Source: Aggregicoccus sp. 17bor-14
GTDB taxonomy: Bacteria; Myxococcota; Myxococcia; Myxococcales; Myxococcaceae
Assembly (NCBI RefSeq): GCF_009659535.1
Contig: NZ_VJZZ01000004.1
Location: 62,001 to 126,000 of the forward strand
Direction of reading: 5' to 3'
Length of the DNA: 64,000 nucleotides
Shown here: positions 45,855-53,989 of the stretch, piece after piece
Layout: each line of letters begins with the position of its first letter
How positions within the stretch are numbered: position 1 is the first letter of the stretch
Position numbers and translations under genes: made by a program
Notes under the pieces: model-generated
Seen by the model: only the letters and a program-made list of their open reading frames with translations
Told to the model about the DNA's origin: nothing
Databases searched by the model: none

Positions 45855-46538
45855 ATGACGCGCTTCCCCCTGCTGCCGCTGCTGCTGCTCGCCCTCTCCA
45901 CCGTGCCCGCGAGGGCCCGCGCCCAGGCGCCCGTGCACCTGCCCGGCGCCGCCGAGCGGCAGGAGCAGTTCGGCGGCGCGGTGGCGCCCGCGGTGCTGCC
46001 CGACGGCGGCATGTCCTGGTACGGCTTCGTGGGCGCGCCGGAGCTCGCGGCCGGGGTGCGCAGCGGCCACTCGCTCTTCGAACTCGAGGGGCGCGCGCGC
46101 CTGGACTACTTCCGCATCTCGCTCGCGCTCGAGGGGCTGGTGCGCGCGCGCGTGTACGAGCGCGGCCCGCTCTCGGTGGCCCCCAGCCTCGGCGCGGGCC
46201 TGGTGCTGGACGCGGGTGCCACCTACCTGGACGAGGACAACTTCGACGCAGTGTTCGCGCGCGTCACGCCGGGGCTGGTGGCGAGCTACCGGCTCAGCGA
46301 GACGGTGTACGCGCTGGGGCTCGTGGACCTGCCGCTGGACCTCGGGCTCAGCCCCGGCGGCGCGCGGCGCTTCCAGGCGCTGGGCGGCGGCGGCATCGAG
46401 GCCTACCTCGGGGAGGACGTGAGCCTGCTGGTGGCCGGTCAGCTGGGCGTGGACGCGCTGCGCGAGCGCCCCGCCGAGGACTGGACCACGCGGCTCGGCT
46501 ACACCCTGCGCCTGGGCGTGGGCTTCCGCCTCTTCTAG
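45855..46538 (+). CDS. Predicted outer-membrane beta-barrel protein
   Basis: This 227-residue protein has a Sec signal peptide ('LLPLLLLALSTVPARARAQA', cleavage near 24). Beyond it are alternating strands with aromatic ends, finishing 'TLRLGVGFRLF', a typical barrel closing strand with C-terminal Phe. The frame is open from 45792 but the ATG at 45855 starts the signal peptide. It is divergent from yebC and ends 3 bp before the stop of the convergent UGA-containing gene. Specific function unknown. Confidence 0.82.
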   Translation: MTRFPLLPLLLLALSTVPARARAQAPVHLPGAAERQEQFGGAVAPAVLPDGGMSWYGFVGAPELAAGVRSGHSLFELEGRARLDYFRISLALEGLVRARVYERGPLSVAPSLGAGLVLDAGATYLDEDNFDAVFARVTPGLVASYRLSETVYALGLVDLPLDLGLSPGGARRFQALGGGGIEAYLGEDVSLLVAGQLGVDALRERPAEDWTTRLGYTLRLGVGFRLF

Positions 46539-46541
46539 CGA

Positions 46542-46889
46542 CTAGTCGCCGGTGCCCCACTCCGACTCGAGCGCCGCGCGCACGTCCGCGGTGAAGCCGC
46601 CCAGCAGCTGCCGCCCCGTGTCCACCAGGGGCCTGCGCACGTGGTTCGGGTTCTCGGCGAGGTGGCGCGCGAGCGCCTCGTCCGGGATCTCGGCCAGCTC
46701 CTTGCGGCGCTTGGGCGCGACGAGCTCGCGCACGCCGCCGATGCGCTCAGCGAGCGCGCGCAGCTCGGCCTCCGTCAGGGGCTGCTTCATCAGCTCCCGG
46801 ACCGTGTGGGGCACCTGCTTGTGCGCGAGAAACTCCCGCGCTGACTTGCAGCCCGTTCAACCGTTCTTGACGTAGAGCGTGGTCGCCAT
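46542..46889 (-). CDS. ArsC/Spx-family selenoprotein with in-frame UGA (Sec11)
   Basis: From ATG 46887-46889 the minus strand reads ten codons (MATTLYVKNG), then TGA at 46857-46859, then 'TGCKSAREFLAHKQVPHTV' and on without another stop to TAG 46542-46544, 115 residues in all. ArsC/Spx proteins have 'LY....C..C..A..(F/W)L' at this exact place, so UGA stands where the first redox Cys belongs, giving U11-x-x-C14. Further down, 'ENPNHVRRPLVDTGRQLLGGF' matches the family's cis-Pro region. A SECIS-like hairpin follows the UGA. I read it as selenocysteine in a thiol-redox protein; a nonsense mutation is the alternative. A GTG at 46814 would start a form lacking the active site. No clear ribosome site precedes the ATG. 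Confidence 0.8.
46823..46841 (-). promoter_or_regulatory. Candidate bacterial SECIS hairpin
   Basis: Starting 16 nt after the UGA, the RNA can form stem GCGCG/CGCGC around a 9-nt loop GGAGUUUCU. The loop begins 21 nt after UGA with G at its first two positions. A stem, a small apical loop with an early G, and a 16-37 nt distance are the known features of bacterial SECIS elements read by SelB. Inner A-U and G-C pairs with a GG bulge are an alternative fold. Confidence 0.6.
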
Positions 46890-47031
46890 GGGGTCGCGGG
46901 TCTAGCAGGCGGGCGCCCGCGGCTCAATCTCCGTGTAGGAGGCCAGGCAGGGCTTGCACGCCGGGGCGTTCGCGGGTCTTCTTCGCCCCCGCCGCGGCCC
47001 GTCGCCGTGGCCCCTCCCGCCGATTCTCCGC

Positions 47032-47583
47032 ATGGACACCGCCGTCAACAGCCGTGAGTACCGGGTCCTGTTCTTCTGCCCGGCCGCGAGTGCGCACGAG
47101 AAGCGCCTCGAGGCGCCCGTGCGCCGCCTGCTCTCGCGCATCGAGGGCCCGCCCGCGGAGCTCGCGCCGGTGTCCGGGGGCGCGGAGATCAAGGCGGGCG
47201 GCTGGCACGCCTACGAGGTGCGCTCCACCTCCGAGCGCTCGGCGGCGCACGCGCTCGCGGCGTACGTGGCCGAGGTCACCTGCGCCATCGCCGCGGAGCT
47301 GGACGCGGAGGTGCTGGGGCTCTACGTGGACGTGGAGAGCGACGGGGCGCGCCTGTGCCGCTGCGGCCCCGCCGAGGGCCCCGAGACCTTCGCCGGCCGC
47401 CGCGAGCCGGTGCTGCTGCGCGCCGGCGAGTGGCTGGGGCTGCCGGCCACCGCCCTCACCGAGCTGTTCGCGATCGAGGCGGACGAGGAGACGGACGCGG
47501 ACGACCGCTTCGTCGAGGAGAAGCTCAAGGAGGCCCGGGCGCTGATGCAGCGCTACCGCGACGCCCGGCGCGAGCGCTCATGA
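47032..47583 (+). CDS. Unknown 183-residue protein upstream of a DTW-domain gene
   Basis: This soluble, acidic protein ('EYRVLFFCPAASAHEKRLEA' near the start, 'FAIEADEETDADDRFVEEKL' near the end) has no signal peptide or membrane helix. No family is recognised. Codon bias is that of a real gene. Its stop overlaps the ATG of the DTW-domain gene (ATGA), so the two are made together. A role in RNA modification would be guesswork. Confidence 0.75.
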   Translation: MDTAVNSREYRVLFFCPAASAHEKRLEAPVRRLLSRIEGPPAELAPVSGGAEIKAGGWHAYEVRSTSERSAAHALAAYVAEVTCAIAAELDAEVLGLYVDVESDGARLCRCGPAEGPETFAGRREPVLLRAGEWLGLPATALTELFAIEADEETDADDRFVEEKLKEARALMQRYRDARRERS

Positions 47584-48197
47584 GGAGCTCCACCCCGGCG
47601 GACCTGGCCGGACGCTGCAAGCACTGCTGGGTGCAGGAGCGCTTCTGCTTCTGCGCAGATGTCCCCCGCGTGGAGACGCGCACGCGCTTCCTCGTGGTGC
47701 GCCACGGGCGCGAGACCTGGAAGACGAGCAACACCGCGCGCATCGCGCTGCTCGCCCTCACCCGCGGGCGGCTGCTGCCCTACAGCGTGCCCGGCGAGCC
47801 CTTCGACGCGGCGGCGCTCGAGGCGCCCAACACCTGGCTGCTCTATCCCGGAGCCTCGGGCCCTCCCGCCCATGCGCCGCCCCCCGAGCAGGTGGTGGTC
47901 ATCGACGGCAGCTGGAGCCAGGCGCGGCGCATGGTGCACCGGCTGCCGCAGCTGCGCGGGCTGCCCCGCCTGTCCCTGCCCCCGCCGGTCCCGGGCACGA
48001 AGCGGCTTCGCCAGCCCCCGCACGCGGACGGCATGTCCACGCTGGAGGCCATCGCCGAGGCGGTGGCGCTGCTGGAGGGCGAGGAGAAGGCCGCCCCCTT
48101 GCGCGCGCTGCACCAGCGCATGGTGCAGGCGGTGTGGGAGGGGCGAGGCGGGATGGAGGCGGCGATCGCCGCCCTGCGCGGCAACGCGGCCCCTTAG
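47580..48197 (+). CDS. DTW-domain tRNA aminocarboxypropyltransferase
   Basis: This 205-residue protein is of the DTW family, whose members (E. coli TapT type) transfer the 3-amino-3-carboxypropyl group of AdoMet to uridine in tRNA (acp3U). It has the N-terminal zinc cluster 'CKHCWVQERFCFCADVPRV' (about 13-31), 'VVVIDGSWSQARRMVHRLPQL' split around residues 105-124, and a C-terminal helix bundle. The signature here is D-G-S-W rather than D-[ST]-W; this falls within known variation. The start overlaps the upstream stop codon. Confidence 0.88.
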   Translation: MRSSTPADLAGRCKHCWVQERFCFCADVPRVETRTRFLVVRHGRETWKTSNTARIALLALTRGRLLPYSVPGEPFDAAALEAPNTWLLYPGASGPPAHAPPPEQVVVIDGSWSQARRMVHRLPQLRGLPRLSLPPPVPGTKRLRQPPHADGMSTLEAIAEAVALLEGEEKAAPLRALHQRMVQAVWEGRGGMEAAIAALRGNAAP

Positions 48198-48454
48198 CCC
48201 TCCCTCTCCCGCCCGCGTCCCATGGCACCCAGCAGGCCCCCTTCTGCACGGCGTGCAGGGCGGGCGGGCGCTCACGAGGAGAGGCCCTGCGGTGACCCCC
48301 TCGGAGCTCCTGGACGCGCAACGCCGTGCCCCCTCCCGCGTCCTAGAGAGGGGCCGCCGGGGTGCATCCGCGCGCCGCTTGGTGTAGGGAGTCGCCGGGT
48401 CTTCCCAGTCGGACCGGACGCCTGCCCGCCAGCCGCGAACGGGCTTATGTCTGC

Positions 48455-48482
48455 TTGACCCTGGGGGACGGATTTTTATAAT
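48455..48482 (+). promoter_or_regulatory. Promoter of the isc operon
   Basis: TTGACC (48455-48460) and a perfect TATAAT (48477-48482) are 16 bp apart, in an AT-rich patch that stands out from the surrounding GC-rich DNA. Start of transcription is expected near 48489. Confidence 0.85.
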
Positions 48483-48498
48483 AGACCAGTTTGGTCCA
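48482..48498. promoter_or_regulatory. Rrf2/IscR-like operator at the isc promoter
   Basis: TAGACCAGTTTGGTCCA contains a perfect inverted repeat GACCA-GTT-TGGTC (48484-48488 and 48492-48496). It abuts the -10 and covers the transcription start, an ideal place for repression. The GACC/GGTC arms resemble sites of the Rrf2 family (IscR-like), which commonly control isc operons. Confidence 0.6.
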
Positions 48499-48575
48499 CA
48501 TTCGGTGGGAGCCGGTAGGAGCCCCTCCGGAGCGGACGCTCGCGCGGGGACCCGCGCGGTAAGGACTCGAGAGCG

Positions 48576-49937
48576 ATGAAGCTGCCCATCTACATGGACA
48601 ACAACGCCACCACGCCGCTCGACCCGCGCGTGCTGGAGGCCATGCTGCCGTACCTGCGCGAGGACTTCGGCAACGCGGCGAGCCGCAACCACGCCTTCGG
48701 CTGGAAGGCCGAGGCCGCGGTGGAGAAGGCGCGCAAGCAGGTGGCGGCGCTCATCGGGGCGTCCGACAAGGAGATCGTCTTCACCTCGGGCGCCACCGAG
48801 AGCGACAACCTCGCCATCAAGGGCGTGGTGGAGTTCTACCGCTCCAAGGGCGACCACATCATCACCCTGAAGACCGAGCACAAGGCGGTGCTGGACACCT
48901 GCAAGCGCCTGGAGCGCGTGCGCCAGGAGCGCCTGGACGAGCTGAAGATGCTGCGGCTCGCGCAGCTGAGCGGCCAGGACGTGACCCAGGACAACCTCGC
49001 CGAGCTCAGCCTCAAGCACGGCATCGAGGGGGACGAGACCTACCGCAAGTGGGCGGAGCTGCCCACGGGCGGCGCGCGCGTGACCTACCTGGACGTGGAG
49101 CAGGACGGCCGGGTGAGCCTCGAGAAGCTCGAGGCGGCGATGACCGAGCGCACCATCCTCGTGTCCATCATGCACGGCAACAACGAGATCGGCGTGCTGC
49201 AGCCCGTCGCCGAGATCGGCGCGCTGTGCCGCAAGAAGGGCATCCTCTTCCACTGCGACGCGGTGCAGAGCGTGGGCAAGGTCCCCTTCAACGTGGACGA
49301 GTTCAAGGTGGACCTGGTCTCCATGAGCGGCCACAAGATGTACGGCCCCAAGGGCGTGGGCGCGCTCTACGTGCGCCGCAAGCCGCGCGTGCGCATCGCC
49401 CCCATCATCGACGGCGGCGGCCACGAGCGCGGCATGCGCTCGGGCACCCTGAACGTGGCCTCCATCGTGGGCTTCGGCGCCGCGGCCGAGATTGCGCAGC
49501 AGGACATGGCCGCGGAGAGCGCGAAGACCTACCGCCTGCGCGAGCGGCTGCGCACCGGCATCATGGAGCAGCTGGACATGGTGACGGTGAACGGCAGCCT
49601 CGAGCACCGGCTGCCGGGCAACCTCAACATCTCCTTCGCCTTCGTCGAGGGCGAGGCGCTGATGATGGCGATCAAGGACGTGGCGGTGAGCAGCGGCTCC
49701 GCCTGCACCTCGGCCTCGCTCGAGCCCAGCTACGTGCTGCGCGCCTGCGGCGTCGAGGAGGACATGGCGCACAGCTCCATCCGCTTCGGCATCGGGCGCT
49801 TCAACACCGAGGAGGAGGTGGACTACGTCATCCGCCTCATGGTGGACAAGGTGCGGCGCCTGCGCGAGATGAGCCCGCTGTACGAGATGGCCAAGGAAGG
49901 CATCGACCTCAAGAGCATCGAGTGGACGGCGCACTAG
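48576..49937 (+). CDS. iscS: Cysteine desulfurase with an internal insertion
   Basis: IscS takes sulfur from cysteine, via PLP, for Fe-S clusters and tRNA thiolation. The 453 residues align well with IscS ('[19 protein letters not shown]', '[16 protein letters not shown]'), with PLP-Lys254 ('[16 protein letters not shown]') and persulfide Cys377 ('[19 protein letters not shown]'). E. coli IscS has 404 residues with Lys206 and Cys328. The extra 48-49 residues sit at about 113-165, between '[12 protein letters not shown]' and '[10 protein letters not shown]', and are mainly helical and charged. It is the first gene of the isc operon. Confidence 0.97.
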   Translation: MKLPIYMDNNATTPLDPRVLEAMLPYLREDFGNAASRNHAFGWKAEAAVEKARKQVAALIGASDKEIVFTSGATESDNLAIKGVVEFYRSKGDHIITLKTEHKAVLDTCKRLERVRQERLDELKMLRLAQLSGQDVTQDNLAELSLKHGIEGDETYRKWAELPTGGARVTYLDVEQDGRVSLEKLEAAMTERTILVSIMHGNNEIGVLQPVAEIGALCRKKGILFHCDAVQSVGKVPFNVDEFKVDLVSMSGHKMYGPKGVGALYVRRKPRVRIAPIIDGGGHERGMRSGTLNVASIVGFGAAAEIAQQDMAAESAKTYRLRERLRTGIMEQLDMVTVNGSLEHRLPGNLNISFAFVEGEALMMAIKDVAVSSGSACTSASLEPSYVLRACGVEEDMAHSSIRFGIGRFNTEEEVDYVIRLMVDKVRRLREMSPLYEMAKEGIDLKSIEWTAH

Positions 49938-49986
49938 CGCGGCCGCCCCAACCCGCGTTTACGCACACGCATCAGGGAGCAAGACC

Positions 49987-50385
49987 ATGGCTTACAGCGA
50001 CAAGGTCATCGACCACTACGAGAACCCCCGCAACGTGGGGACCCTGGACAAGGCGGACCCGAACGTGGGCACCGGCCTGGTGGGCGCGCCCGCCTGCGGC
50101 GACGTGATGCGCCTGCAGCTGAAGATCAGCGACGAGGGCATCATCGAGGACGCGAAGTTCAAGACCTTCGGCTGCGGCTCCGCCATCGCCTCCAGCTCGC
50201 TCGTGACCGAGTGGGTGAAGGGCAAGAGCGTGGACCAGGCCATGGAGATCTCGAACAAGGACGTGGCGCGCGAGCTCGCGCTGCCCCCGGTCAAGATCCA
50301 CTGCTCCGTGCTCGCCGAGGACGCGATCAAGGCGGCCGTGGCGGACTTCAAGAAGAAGCGCGAGGCCCGCGCTCAGAAGGCGTAA
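49987..50385 (+). CDS. iscU: Fe-S cluster scaffold protein IscU
   Basis: This 132-residue scaffold assembles new 2Fe-2S clusters. The three cluster cysteines are visible in 'GAPACGDVMRLQL', 'FGCGSAIASSSLVTEW' and 'PVKIHCSVLAEDAI', together with the Asp after the first Cys and the LPPVK-type motif ('ALPPVK') recognised by HscA. AGGGAGC lies upstream of the ATG. Gap from iscS is 49 bp. Confidence 0.98.
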   Translation: MAYSDKVIDHYENPRNVGTLDKADPNVGTGLVGAPACGDVMRLQLKISDEGIIEDAKFKTFGCGSAIASSSLVTEWVKGKSVDQAMEISNKDVARELALPPVKIHCSVLAEDAIKAAVADFKKKREARAQKA

Positions 50386-50397
50386 GGCGTGCTGACG

Positions 50398-50787
50398 ATG
50401 AGCGACGCGGCGACCCAGACCCAGAGCACTCCCCCGCAGGCCCCGGCCGCGAAGCCCGCACGCGGCGTGAGCGTGGCGGACAGCGCGGTGAAGCGCCTGC
50501 AGCTGCTGCTCGCCGAGCGCAACACGCCCGAGGCCGGCCTGCGCATCGCGGTGAAGGGCGGCGGCTGCTCGGGGCTCGCCTACTCCATGGAGTGGGCGGA
50601 GCGCCCTCGCGAGCGCGACAAGATCTTCGAGCGCGACGGGGTGCGCGTGTTCGTGGACCCCAAGAGCTACCTGTACCTCATCGGCACCGAGCTCGTGTAC
50701 GAGGAGGGGCTGATGGCGAGCGGCTTCAAGCTGCAGAACCCCAACGTCAAGGCGGCGTGCGGCTGCGGCGAGAGCTTCGCGATCTGA
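50398..50787 (+). CDS. iscA: A-type Fe-S carrier IscA
   Basis: This 129-residue A-type carrier has the three conserved cysteines in 'VKGGGCSGLAYSM' and 'AACGCGESF'. The first 25 residues (Ala/Gln/Pro-rich) extend the usual start. I use ATG 50398, which has TAAGG 10 nt upstream at the iscU stop; a GTG at 50389 is the alternative. It delivers clusters to target proteins. Confidence 0.95.
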   Translation: MSDAATQTQSTPPQAPAAKPARGVSVADSAVKRLQLLLAERNTPEAGLRIAVKGGGCSGLAYSMEWAERPRERDKIFERDGVRVFVDPKSYLYLIGTELVYEEGLMASGFKLQNPNVKAACGCGESFAI

Positions 50788-50886
50788 GCCCGGGGGTGGC
50801 TCACGCGCCCCCGTAAGGTTTCGAGGCTCGGCCCGTCTGCAGGGTCGGGCCTCTCGTCTTTGGAGCCCCTGCTCCCGGAGCGACTT

Positions 50887-51528
50887 GTGAAGTGCTGGAA
50901 CTGCCACAGTGACCCGGGCGCGAGCCCCTTCTGCCCCGCCTGCGGGAAGATCGCCGCGCGCCCCGCCGGCGCCACCCACTTCGACGTGTTCGGCCTGCCG
51001 CGCGCCTACGACGTGGACGCGCCGGCGCTCGAGCGCAGCTACCGCGAGCTGAGCCTCAAGCTGCACCCGGACCGCTTCGCACAGGCGGAGGCGAAGGAGC
51101 GCCGGCTCTCGCTCGAGCAGACCACCGCGCTCAACGAGGCCTTCAAGACGCTGAAGGACCCGGTGCGGCGCGCCTTCTACCTGCTCAAGCTGCAGGGCGT
51201 GGACCTGGACCGCGACGACGCGAGCGCGCAGAAGAACATGCCCCTCGACTTCCTCGAGGAGGTGATGGAGCTGCGCGAGGCGCTCGACGAGGCGATGGAG
51301 GCGAAGGACCTCACGCGCGCGCAAGGCATGGCGGTGGACGTGACGGCGCGCCAGAAGGAGGCGCTCGCGCAGGCGGTGGCGGCGCTGCACGCGCTGGGCT
51401 CGGCGCCCGCGGGCAGCGAGGAAGCGGCCGCGGCGCTCACAAAGGCCTCGCATGGGCTCGGACGCGTGAGGTACTTCACGCGCTTCCTCGAGCAGGTGGA
51501 AGCCTTCGAGGAGGAGGCACTGGGCTGA
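50887..51528 (+). CDS. hscB: Fe-S co-chaperone HscB with N-terminal zinc-ribbon
   Basis: HscB is a J-protein that brings IscU to HscA. The 213-residue protein opens with C3-x2-C6...C16-x2-C19 ('[20 protein letters not shown]'), then a J-domain ('[20 protein letters not shown]') with HPD in '[10 protein letters not shown]' (about 53-62), and the C-terminal helical bundle. The N-terminal CxxC pair is known from human HSC20 and some bacteria but is absent in E. coli HscB. Start GTG 50887 has CGGAG 6 nt upstream; the frame stays open to 50860. Confidence 0.95.
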   Translation: MKCWNCHSDPGASPFCPACGKIAARPAGATHFDVFGLPRAYDVDAPALERSYRELSLKLHPDRFAQAEAKERRLSLEQTTALNEAFKTLKDPVRRAFYLLKLQGVDLDRDDASAQKNMPLDFLEEVMELREALDEAMEAKDLTRAQGMAVDVTARQKEALAQAVAALHALGSAPAGSEEAAAALTKASHGLGRVRYFTRFLEQVEAFEEEALG

Positions 51529-51529
51529 C

Positions 51530-53380
51530 ATGAGCAAGAACGGCTATCTGCAGATTCACGACCCGCTCAAGCCCAAGGGCCACGCGGTGGGCATCGACCT
51601 GGGCACCACCAACTCGCTCGTGGCGGCGGTCATCGGCGGCAAGCCCCAGTGCCTGCCCGCGGACGAGGGCGAGGCCCTGCTGCTCCCCTCCGTCGTGCAC
51701 TACGCGAAGGACGGCGGCGTGGTGGTGGGCGCGCGCGCGCGCAGGCTCGCGCCCGAGGCCCCCACGGACACCATCGTCAGCGTGAAGCGCTTCATGGGGC
51801 GCTCGCCGGACGACCCCGAGACCCGCAAGCTGGGCAGCTACCGCTTCATCGAGGGCAGCCACTCCGTGGTGCGCTTCGACGTGGCGGGCGGCCAGCCGGT
51901 GACGCCCATCGAGGTGTCCGGAGAGATCCTGCGCACGCTCAAGCGCCGCGCGGAGAGCCACTTCGCGGGCAAGGTGGAGCAGGCGGTCATCACCGTGCCC
52001 GCCTACTTCGACGACGCCCAGCGCCAGGCCACGAAGGACGCGGGCCGCCTCGCGGGGCTCGAGGTGCTGCGGCTCATCAACGAGCCCACGGCGGCGGCGC
52101 TCGCGTACGGCCTGGACAAGAACAGCCAGGGCACCTTCGCCGTCTACGACCTGGGCGGCGGCACCTTCGACGTCTCCATCCTGAAGCTGGTGGACGGGGT
52201 GTTCGAGGTGAAGAGCACCGGCGGCGACTCGGCGCTCGGCGGCGACGACTTCGACCGCGCCATCGCCGAGCACGTGCTCGAGACCCTGGGCGAGAAGAAG
52301 CCCTCCCCTGCCCTCGTCTCCAAGGCGCTCGCGGCGGCGCGCAGCGCGAAGGAGGCGCTCACCGAGGCGGAGGAGGTGGAGCTTGCGCTCGGCGACGGGC
52401 ACCGCCAGCGCATCACGCGCGCACAGCTGGACGCGTGGATCCAGCCCTACATCCAGCGCACGGGCCTGGTGTGCCGCCGCGCCCTCAAGGACGCGGGCGT
52501 CACGCCGGCGGAGCTGGACGGCGTCATCCTCGTGGGCGGCAGCACCCGCGTGCCCGCGGTGCGCGCGTTCGTGAAGCAGCTGTTCGGCAAGGAGCCGCTC
52601 GGGGACATCGACCCCGACCAGGTGGTGGCGCTGGGCGCCGCGGTGCAGGCGGACCTGCTCACCAACGCGGACCGCGCGGACGAGGTCCTGCTGCTGGACG
52701 TCATCCCGCTCTCGCTGGGGCTGGAGACCATGGGCGGGATCGTGGAGAAGGTCATCCCGCGCAACAGCACCATCCCCACCGCGGCGGCCCAGGTCTTCAC
52801 CACCTTCAAGGACGCGCAGACCGGCCTGGACGTGCACGTGCTGCAGGGGGAGCGCGAGCTGGTCGAGGACTGCCGCAGCCTCGCGCGCTTCCGCCTCTCG
52901 GGGATTCCCGCGATGCCCGCGGGCATGGCGCGCATCGAGGTGCGCTTCCAGGTGGACGCGGACGGCATCCTCAGCGTGAGCGCGCAGGAGCAGAGCACGG
53001 GCGTCACGCAGGCGATCACGGTGAAGCCCAGCCACGGCCTCACCGACGAGGAGATCGAGCGCATGCTGCTCGACTCCATCGAGCACGCGGAGGACGACAT
53101 CCAGGCGCGCCAGCTGCGCGAGCAGCGGGTGGACGCCGAGCGCGTGCTCACCGAGGCCGAGCGCCAGCTCTCCCAGCACGGCGACCTGCTTCAGCCCCAC
53201 GAGCGGCAGCAGATCGACGCCGCCATGGCGCACGTGCGCGAGGTGGCCAAGGGACAGGATCACCTGGCCCTCAAGGAGAGCGTCCACGCGCTGGACGAGA
53301 CGAGCAAGCCCTTCATCGAGCGCGTGATGAACCGCGCCCTCACCCAGGCCGTGAGCGGCCACTCTGTCGAAGAGTACTGA
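51530..53380 (+). CDS. hscA: Hsp70-type Fe-S chaperone HscA
   Basis: HscA is the Hsp70 that drives cluster release from IscU. The 616 residues show the Hsp70 signatures: '[18 protein letters not shown]' (about 22-39), '[20 protein letters not shown]' (about 203-222) and '[20 protein letters not shown]' (about 333-352). The substrate-binding domain follows from about 395. Length equals HscA rather than DnaK (about 640). Its ATG lies 1 bp after the hscB stop. Confidence 0.98.
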   Translation: MSKNGYLQIHDPLKPKGHAVGIDLGTTNSLVAAVIGGKPQCLPADEGEALLLPSVVHYAKDGGVVVGARARRLAPEAPTDTIVSVKRFMGRSPDDPETRKLGSYRFIEGSHSVVRFDVAGGQPVTPIEVSGEILRTLKRRAESHFAGKVEQAVITVPAYFDDAQRQATKDAGRLAGLEVLRLINEPTAAALAYGLDKNSQGTFAVYDLGGGTFDVSILKLVDGVFEVKSTGGDSALGGDDFDRAIAEHVLETLGEKKPSPALVSKALAAARSAKEALTEAEEVELALGDGHRQRITRAQLDAWIQPYIQRTGLVCRRALKDAGVTPAELDGVILVGGSTRVPAVRAFVKQLFGKEPLGDIDPDQVVALGAAVQADLLTNADRADEVLLLDVIPLSLGLETMGGIVEKVIPRNSTIPTAAAQVFTTFKDAQTGLDVHVLQGERELVEDCRSLARFRLSGIPAMPAGMARIEVRFQVDADGILSVSAQEQSTGVTQAITVKPSHGLTDEEIERMLLDSIEHAEDDIQARQLREQRVDAERVLTEAERQLSQHGDLLQPHERQQIDAAMAHVREVAKGQDHLALKESVHALDETSKPFIERVMNRALTQAVSGHSVEEY

Positions 53381-53397
53381 GCCGAGGAGCCCCGAGC

Positions 53398-53775
53398 GTG
53401 CCCAAGGTCCATTTCAAGAGCCCCCTCAACGACGTGACGGTGGAGGTGCCCGCGGGCACCACCCTGCTGGACGCCGCCGAGCAGTGCGGCGCCCAGGTGG
53501 GCCACAGCTGCGGCGGGGTGTGCGCCTGCTCCACCTGCCACGTGTGGGTGCGCAAGGGCCTGGAGTCGCTGAGCGAGCAGAGCGACGCGGAGATGGACCG
53601 GCTGGACCAGGCGTTCGACGTGCGCCCCTACTCGCGGCTCGCCTGCCAGTCGGAGGCCGGGAATGAGGAGCTCCTGGTGGAGATTACCGAGGAGTCCCTC
53701 ACCGCGTTCATGGACGAGAACCCGGCGCTGCGGCACCAGCTGGAGGCCGAGGGAAAGTGGCCGCTCAAGAAGTAG
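53398..53775 (+). CDS. fdx: isc-type 2Fe-2S ferredoxin
   Basis: This 125-residue adrenodoxin-type ferredoxin donates electrons for cluster assembly. Cluster cysteines follow the pattern C-x5-C-x2-C in 'GHSCGGVCACSTCHVWV' (about 38-54), plus a fourth Cys in 'YSRLACQSEAG' (about 80-90). Start is GTG 53398 with GAGGAG about 8 nt upstream. It is the last gene of the isc operon. The C-terminus ('QLEAEGKWPLKK') is a little longer than in E. coli Fdx. Confidence 0.96.
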   Translation: MPKVHFKSPLNDVTVEVPAGTTLLDAAEQCGAQVGHSCGGVCACSTCHVWVRKGLESLSEQSDAEMDRLDQAFDVRPYSRLACQSEAGNEELLVEITEESLTAFMDENPALRHQLEAEGKWPLKK

Positions 53776-53797
53776 CCGGGCGGCCCCACAACAGTGC

Positions 53798-53826
53798 TTG
53801 ACGGAGCGGGCGCGCTTCCCTATACA
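53798..53826 (+). promoter_or_regulatory. Promoter of tRNA-Leu
   Basis: TTGACG (53798-53803) and TATACA (53821-53826) are exactly 17 bp apart and end 29 bp before the tRNA, so a short 5' leader is expected before RNase P cleavage. Confidence 0.8.
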
Positions 53827-53855
53827 CCGACCCCGCTTCGCGCTTCACCCCACCT

Positions 53856-53939
53856 GCCCAGGTGGTGGAATTGGTAGACACACTAGATTCAGGGTCTAGC
53901 GCCTGCAAGGGCATGGAGGTTCGAGTCCTCTCCTGGGCA
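53856..53939 (+). tRNA. tRNA-Leu (anticodon CAG)
   Basis: 84 nt with acceptor GCCCAGG/CCTGGGC, anticodon stem CTAGA/TCTAG around loop TTCAGGG (anticodon CAG, reads CUG), a long variable arm typical of tRNA-Leu, T-loop TTCGAGT and discriminator A. CCA is not encoded. Confidence 0.97.
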
Positions 53940-53944
53940 CAGAG

Positions 53945-53984
53945 AAGGGACCCGGCGATTTCGCCGGGTCCCTTTTCGCTTTTC
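53945..53984 (+). terminator. Terminator of tRNA-Leu
   Basis: A 14-nt arm AAGGGACCCGGCGA (53945-53958) pairs with TCGCCGGGTCCCTT (53961-53974) and is followed by TTCGCTTTT. This is the strongest intrinsic terminator in the window. Confidence 0.9.
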
Positions 53985-53989
53985 AGGGC

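Larger units (their letters stand above)
48198..48575 (+). other. Leader region of the isc operon
   Basis: A 378-bp gap precedes iscS. The first 250 bp hold no gene I can support and no iscR. From 48455 it contains a strong promoter, an overlapping palindrome and a leader of about 85 nt. An iscR-like regulator, if any, must be encoded elsewhere. Confidence 0.6.

Noticed and set aside
46542-46814. 90-residue protein starting at GTG 46814
   Set aside because: It would lack the first strand and active site of the ArsC/Spx fold; the frame continues through the UGA to a family-like N-terminus.
46902-47192. Minus-strand open frame ending 'ACKPCLASYTEIEPRAPAC' upstream of the selenoprotein gene
   Set aside because: Looks protein-like only at its end; it overlaps the 183-residue gene on the other strand and has no ribosome site or family match.
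50823-50856. GGCCCG/CGGGCC hairpin between iscA and hscB as an internal terminator
   Set aside because: Only 6 bp with a 10-nt loop and no T-run; hscB, hscA and fdx clearly belong to the same operon. It may at most modulate expression.
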